Shown: one piece after another, positions 31,974-34,742 of the stretch
Numbering within the stretch: position 1 is the stretch's first letter
Layout: each line of letters starts with the position of its first letter
DNA from: Halomonas sp. SpR8
GTDB taxonomy: Bacteria > Pseudomonadota > Gammaproteobacteria > Pseudomonadales > Halomonadaceae
Reading direction: 5' to 3'
Length of the DNA stretch: 34,742 nt
Assembly: GCF_031010195.1 (NCBI RefSeq)
Contig: NZ_JAUAMC010000015.1
Coordinates: forward strand, 1-34,742
Notes under the pieces: generated by a model
Told to the model about the DNA's origin: nothing
Database searches by the model: none
The model's input: only the letters and a program-made list of their open reading frames with translations
Made by a program: the position numbers and the translations under genes

Positions 31974-32743
31974 GCTAACGTTTTACTGTTGCCTTGGGCA
32001 CGGCGAAGTGCGCGCTGGGCTCGAGTCTCAGCCCTCGCCATCTCAAGCAGCCCTTCTTCAACAAACACGAGGTGCTCGTGGGCACGAGCGCGGGCATCTT
32101 CTGCGCGCCCCTCAAGGATAGCGTTAAGTAGAGCGCGGTGCTGTTGCATTAACTGGTTGCGCGAATCAGGCTTAGCAAAAAGGTGCGCCAAATTATTCAC
32201 AATGCTTTTTTCTAACAGGTGAAAAATACCGCGAATGGTATGCAGGAGTAGAACATTGTGGGCGGCTTCGGCAATCGCAAGATGAAAGGCCGCATCCAAC
32301 TTGGCTTCTTGGATAGGGTCGGCGCCTGCAAACCCACCGTCGAGCTCCTCAAAGCGCTGAATAAGGACGGCTTTATCGGCAGGCGTTGAGCGCAGCGCAG
32401 CATAATAAGCGGAGATTCCCTCCATAGCGTCGCGGAATTCAAGCAGATCAAAGTTAAATTCGTTATGACGAGACAGCATTTCCAGCAGCGGATCGGTATA
32501 CCCATTGCTAAGGTCGTCGTTAACAAAGGTGCCGCCACCTTGGCGGCTGGTCAGTAAACCGCGAGCTGCTAATTTTTGGATGGCTTCACGCAAAGAGGGA
32601 CGCGATACGCCAAATCGCTCGGCTAATTCACGCTCTGGAGGTAAGCGCTGCCCAGGTTTTAAGCTGCCTTCTAGCATCATCGCTTCTAAGCGCTCAGTAA
32701 TCACATCGGCCAAGCGCTGCTGGCGGAGCGGGGGATAGCTCAT
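31970..32743 (-). CDS. lldR: LldR/PdhR-type GntR (FadR subfamily) transcriptional regulator
   Basis: The 257-residue protein has an N-terminal winged helix (residues 5-70: LADVITERLEAMMLEGSLKPGQRLPPERELAERFGVSRPSLREAIQKLAARGLLTSRQGGGTFV). A C-terminal FCD effector domain follows, with metal-site positions in EFRDAMEG, AAFHLAIAEAAHN and HRALLNAILEGRAEDARARAHEHL. This subfamily includes LldR (L-lactate) and PdhR (pyruvate). The gene faces lldD, and near-ideal operators lie between them, which favours a lactate-responsive role. The ATG at 32743 is the only credible start: the upstream frame contains only a TTG. Its own ribosome binding site is poor, and a five-codon reading frame ends on it. It heads the lldR-dctB-dctD operon. 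Confidence 0.88.
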   Translation of the reverse strand: MSYPPLRQQRLADVITERLEAMMLEGSLKPGQRLPPERELAERFGVSRPSLREAIQKLAARGLLTSRQGGGTFVNDDLSNGYTDPLLEMLSRHNEFNFDLLEFRDAMEGISAYYAALRSTPADKAVLIQRFEELDGGFAGADPIQEAKLDAAFHLAIAEAAHNVLLLHTIRGIFHLLEKSIVNNLAHLFAKPDSRNQLMQQHRALLNAILEGRAEDARARAHEHLVFVEEGLLEMARAETRAQRALRRAQGNSKTLA

Positions 32744-32757
32744 TCTGAATGGCTCAT
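32740..32757 (-). CDS. Five-codon leader reading frame before lldR
   Basis: ATG AGC CAT TCA GAA TGA encodes MSHSE. GAGGAG (32772-32767 on the minus strand) lies 9 bases before this ATG, an excellent site. Its TGA overlaps the lldR ATG as ATGA. It may deliver ribosomes to the lldR start by termination-reinitiation. Whether it is translated is untested. Confidence 0.4.
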   Translation of the reverse strand: MSHSE

Positions 32758-32774
32758 GTTGGTTGGCTCCTCTA

Positions 32775-32789
32775 ATTGGTAAGACCAAT
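32775..32789. promoter_or_regulatory. LldR/PdhR-type operator 1 (lldR side)
   Basis: ATTGGT-AAG-ACCAAT is a perfect dyad and matches the core of the E. coli PdhR box (AATTGGTNNNACCAATT). It covers the predicted lldR start point, consistent with autorepression. Confidence 0.85.
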
Positions 32790-32816
32790 ATTAAGATTTT
32801 TAGAAGACCAGCTCAA
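32788..32816 (-). promoter_or_regulatory. Candidate promoter of lldR-dctB-dctD
   Basis: On the minus strand TTGAGC (32816-32811) and TAATAT (32793-32788) are 17 bases apart; operator 1 overlaps the -10 end and covers the start region near 32781. Confidence 0.5.
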
Positions 32817-32957
32817 GCGCTTGCTGGGTAGAATTAAGCGTTAATAGCGTTCGTTAAATCAGGCTTTGAACTAAAGTATAGACTTGTTAAAAGGTTATAA
32901 AACCCCATCACCGTTTGACACGATAATGGTGGCTCACTAATGTTGTCGCTATATTTT

Positions 32958-32986
32958 TTGTCAATTGGTAAAACCAATTCTTTAGT
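32958..32986 (+). promoter_or_regulatory. Promoter of lldD
   Basis: TTGTCA (32958-32963, five of six) and TTTAGT (32981-32986, four of six) are 17 bases apart. Operator 2 almost fills the spacer, so bound regulator would block RNA polymerase. The leader would be about 37 bases. Confidence 0.65.
32963..32979. promoter_or_regulatory. LldR/PdhR-type operator 2 (lldD side)
   Basis: AATTGGT-AAA-ACCAATT is a perfect 17-base dyad, the ideal LldR/PdhR pattern, and lies within the lldD promoter spacer. Its centre is 189 bp from operator 1, close to 18 helical turns. Confidence 0.88.
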
Positions 32987-33029
32987 TTGGGATGTCGGTG
33001 TATAGCGCATCCACTGCACAGGGCTCGCC

Positions 33030-34181
33030 ATGATCATTTCAGCATCCACGGACTACCGCGAGGCTGCCAAGCGCCGCATTCCTCCGTTTCTTTTCCACTA
33101 TGCGGACGGGGGGGCTTACGCCGAGCATACGCTGCGGCGTAATGTCGAGGATCTAGCGGGTATTGCGTTGCGGCAGCGGGTGCTAAAAGACATGTCGTCG
33201 CTGTCATTAGAAGCCGAACTGTTCGGTGAGAAACTGGCCATGCCTATTGCGCTTGCACCGGTGGGGCTAGCGGGTATGTATGCGAGACGTGGCGAAGTTC
33301 AGGCGGCGCGGGCTGCTGCTAGTAAAGGTGTACCGTTCACACTTTCCACCGTATCGGTATGTCCCATTGATGAAGTAGCTTCTTCCATTGATCGGCCTAT
33401 CTGGTTTCAGCTTTATGTACTGAAGGACCGGGGCTTTATGAAGCATGTTCTCGAGCGAGCTAAAGCTGCTGGTGTGAAAACGCTGATCTTTACTGTCGAT
33501 ATGCCTGTGCCGGGCGCGCGTTATCGCGATGCCCATTCAGGTATGAGCGGTAAACGTGGGCCAATGAAGCGTGTGCTACAGGCTGCGCTGCATCCTCTTT
33601 GGGCCTGGGATGTGGGAATTCATGGACGTCCTCATGATTTGGGTAACGTGTCTGATTATCGCGGTAAGCCAACGAAGCTTGAGGACTATATTGCCTGGCT
33701 GGGTGATAACTTTGATCCGTCCATCTCCTGGAAAGACCTGGATTGGATTCGTGAGCAGTGGGATGGGCCGATGATCATCAAGGGGATACTCGACGCTGAG
33801 GACGCCCGTGATGCGGTTCGTTTTGGTGCGGACGGTATCGTTGTTTCCAATCACGGTGGCCGACAGCTTGATGGCGTTCTTTCTACCGCACGCGCCTTGC
33901 CTGCTATAGCGGATGCGGTACAAGGAGACTTGGCTATTTTGGCCGATTCTGGCGTACGCAGCGGGCTCGATGTAGTGCGGATGATCGCCATGGGGGCCGA
34001 TACCGTATTGATTGGGCGTGCCTTCATTTATGCGCTTGCCACTGCTGGGGAAGCGGGCGTTGCCCATCTGCTTGATCTGTTCGAGAAGGAAATGCGGGTT
34101 GCAATGACGCTTACCGGGGCGCGTAGCATCGCCGACCTTGGGTCAGGCTCGCTGGTGCCAGACTCAATCCGCGGCGCCTAA
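33030..34181 (+). CDS. lldD: L-lactate dehydrogenase (FMN-dependent, quinone-linked)
   Basis: The 383-residue FMN enzyme oxidises L-lactate to pyruvate and passes electrons to the respiratory chain at the inner membrane. It begins with STDYREAAKRRIPPFLFHYADGGAYAEHTLRRN and continues with MPIALAPVGLAGMYARRGEVQAARAA, WFQLYVLKDRG, TLIFTVDMPVPGARYRDAHSGM and LDWIREQWDGPMIIKGI. The catalytic histidine block is VVSNHGGRQLDG, and the phosphate-site segment is ADTVLIGRAFIYALA. These positions fit LldD more closely than glycolate oxidase. No D-lactate, LutABC or lactate permease gene lies beside it. The ribosome binding site is weak (AGGG about 8 bases upstream). Confidence 0.94.
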   Translation: MIISASTDYREAAKRRIPPFLFHYADGGAYAEHTLRRNVEDLAGIALRQRVLKDMSSLSLEAELFGEKLAMPIALAPVGLAGMYARRGEVQAARAAASKGVPFTLSTVSVCPIDEVASSIDRPIWFQLYVLKDRGFMKHVLERAKAAGVKTLIFTVDMPVPGARYRDAHSGMSGKRGPMKRVLQAALHPLWAWDVGIHGRPHDLGNVSDYRGKPTKLEDYIAWLGDNFDPSISWKDLDWIREQWDGPMIIKGILDAEDARDAVRFGADGIVVSNHGGRQLDGVLSTARALPAIADAVQGDLAILADSGVRSGLDVVRMIAMGADTVLIGRAFIYALATAGEAGVAHLLDLFEKEMRVAMTLTGARSIADLGSGSLVPDSIRGA

Positions 34182-34390
34182 TGAGCATTACTTACGTCTC
34201 TCTCAAAGCCTTGCTTAAAAACTGCTTGCCAACCCGGCGCTGAATCCGTAAAGTACGCATCCGCTGCCGGGGACGCCAAGCGTTGCCAGCGGTGCATGAG
34301 GTGTAAAAGCCTTGGTTTGTCAGGCAGTTAACGCTTTTGCGAAAGCAGGCGGTTTGAGATGTTAGTGAGTTCGCATCGACAACAACGCCC
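34182..34390. other. Non-coding stretch between lldD and the rRNA promoter
   Basis: No credible gene. Two hairpins occur: CCGCTG/CAGCGG (34261-34292, with an inner ACGC/GCGT stem) and GCTTT/AAAGC (34333-34346). Neither has a T run, so no clear terminator separates lldD from the rRNA operon. Confidence 0.5.
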
Positions 34391-34418
34391 TTGACAAACA
34401 CCAGGAAATGCGTAGAAT
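34391..34418 (+). promoter_or_regulatory. rRNA operon promoter
   Basis: TTGACA (34391-34396, perfect) and TAGAAT (34413-34418, five of six) are 16 bases apart. The start point would be near 34425, with a leader of about 270 bases before 16S rRNA. No strongly AT-rich UP element is visible. Confidence 0.85.
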
Positions 34419-34488
34419 ACGCCTTCCTCGCTGAGGCAAGCCAGCTCAACGGTTTGTAGGTAGTTTTGACAACTATCGCAGCGAAACA

Positions 34489-34503
34489 GCTCTTTAAAAA
34501 TTT
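34489..34503 (+). promoter_or_regulatory. boxA-like antitermination site in the rRNA leader
   Basis: GCTCTTTAAAAATTT closely resembles the E. coli rRNA boxA (TGCTCTTTAACA) and lies in the expected place in the leader. Confidence 0.75.
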
Positions 34504-34695
34504 GATCAGGTAATTCATGTGGGCGCTTGCTGACGTTGGTGACAAATCACCAAATATCAAGGCAAGCGGTCATGAGAACGACAGTTTTTAAACGTAAGTT
34601 TTTAAACAATAGTTGAATGAATTCGTTTGAACCTTGAGCCAAGTTTGGTTCGCTTCTGTCACTTACGAGTGGCAGGTAAGAACCGCATAGATCTT

Positions 34696-34742
34696 AAACT
34701 GAAGAGTTTGATCATGGCTCAGATTGAACGCTGGCGGCAGGC
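34696..34742 (+). rRNA. rrs: 16S ribosomal RNA, 5' end only
   Basis: AAACTGAAGAGTTTGATCAT followed by GGCTCAGATTGAACGCTGGC is the universal 16S 5' end (the 27F primer region). The gene runs off the window. Confidence 0.97.

Noticed and set aside
32834..33049. 71-codon open frame on the minus strand
   Set aside because: It covers the lldD promoter, operator 2 and the lldD start; no protein features.
34466..34471. Second rRNA promoter (a second TTGACA)
   Set aside because: No acceptable -10 box lies 16-18 bases downstream; the sequence there runs into boxA.
34192..34560. 122-codon open frame on the minus strand
   Set aside because: It runs through the rRNA promoter and leader, has no ribosome site and no recognisable domain.
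1..34742. Insertion sequences, prophage, CRISPR array, toxin-antitoxin or other defence genes
   Set aside because: No transposase, integrase, phage structural gene, repeat-spacer array or defence family was seen; nearly all the DNA is occupied by ordinary chromosomal genes.

Overview
The window reads as chromosomal DNA of a moderately halophilic gammaproteobacterium, most likely Halomonas or a close relative (Halomonadaceae). The basis is the 5S rRNA sequence, the strongly acidic predicted secreted protein, the TAXI-type TRAP transporter, and orthologues of gammaproteobacterial core genes (epd-pgk-fba, metK, metF, prlC, ligB). The genus is inferred from memory of sequences; no search was run. 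The segment lies between two rRNA operons in the same orientation: a complete 5S gene opens it and the first 47 bases of a 16S gene close it. No tRNA gene, insertion sequence, prophage or CRISPR array was seen.

Layout. 1-4700: 5S rRNA and its terminator, dgt (dGTPase), a NERD-domain membrane protein, a yciH/SUI1-like gene coupled to a HAD phosphatase, a very acidic exported protein, and a small unknown protein. 4759-11391 (minus strand): the central carbon run tkt-lrgA-lrgB-epd-pgk-fba, with an LrgAB membrane pair inserted directly behind transketolase. 11519-12927: metK with a structured leader and a strong terminator. 12952-15901: an iron/siderophore- or cobalamin-type ABC importer (binding protein, permease, ATPase) with overlapping genes. 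16021-19717: ligB, an AEC-family carrier and metF. 19747-23281: a two-gene TAXI-TRAP transporter. 23361-28718: prlC-yheV, a sodium:neurotransmitter-type symporter, a gamma-carbonic anhydrase and a YdjM-like membrane protein. 28694-34181: the operon lldR-dctB-dctD, divergent from lldD. 34391-34742: promoter, leader and start of the next rRNA operon.

The most interesting reading is regulatory. The TRAP receptor gene has what looks like a complete sigma-54 control region: a -24/-12 element, a perfect IHF-consensus match, and two DctD-like dyads 33 bp apart. The matching sensor kinase and sigma-54 activator (DctB, DctD) lie about 5.7 kb away. They are transcribed behind an LldR/PdhR-type regulator with 4-base (lldR-dctB) and 8-base (dctB-dctD) overlaps. 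Two near-ideal LldR/PdhR operators sit in the lldR/lldD intergenic region. One is inside the lldD promoter spacer and the other lies over the predicted lldR start point. Together this suggests a cascade in which lactate or pyruvate status sets DctBD levels, and DctBD drives the TRAP importer. The lactate dehydrogenase gene has no lactate permease beside it, so the importer may carry a lactate-like or C4 acid.

Other points: dgt has no visible promoter of its own behind the rRNA terminator, LrgAB is coupled to transketolase, the metK leader can form mutually exclusive helices, and LigB carries an apparent export signal.
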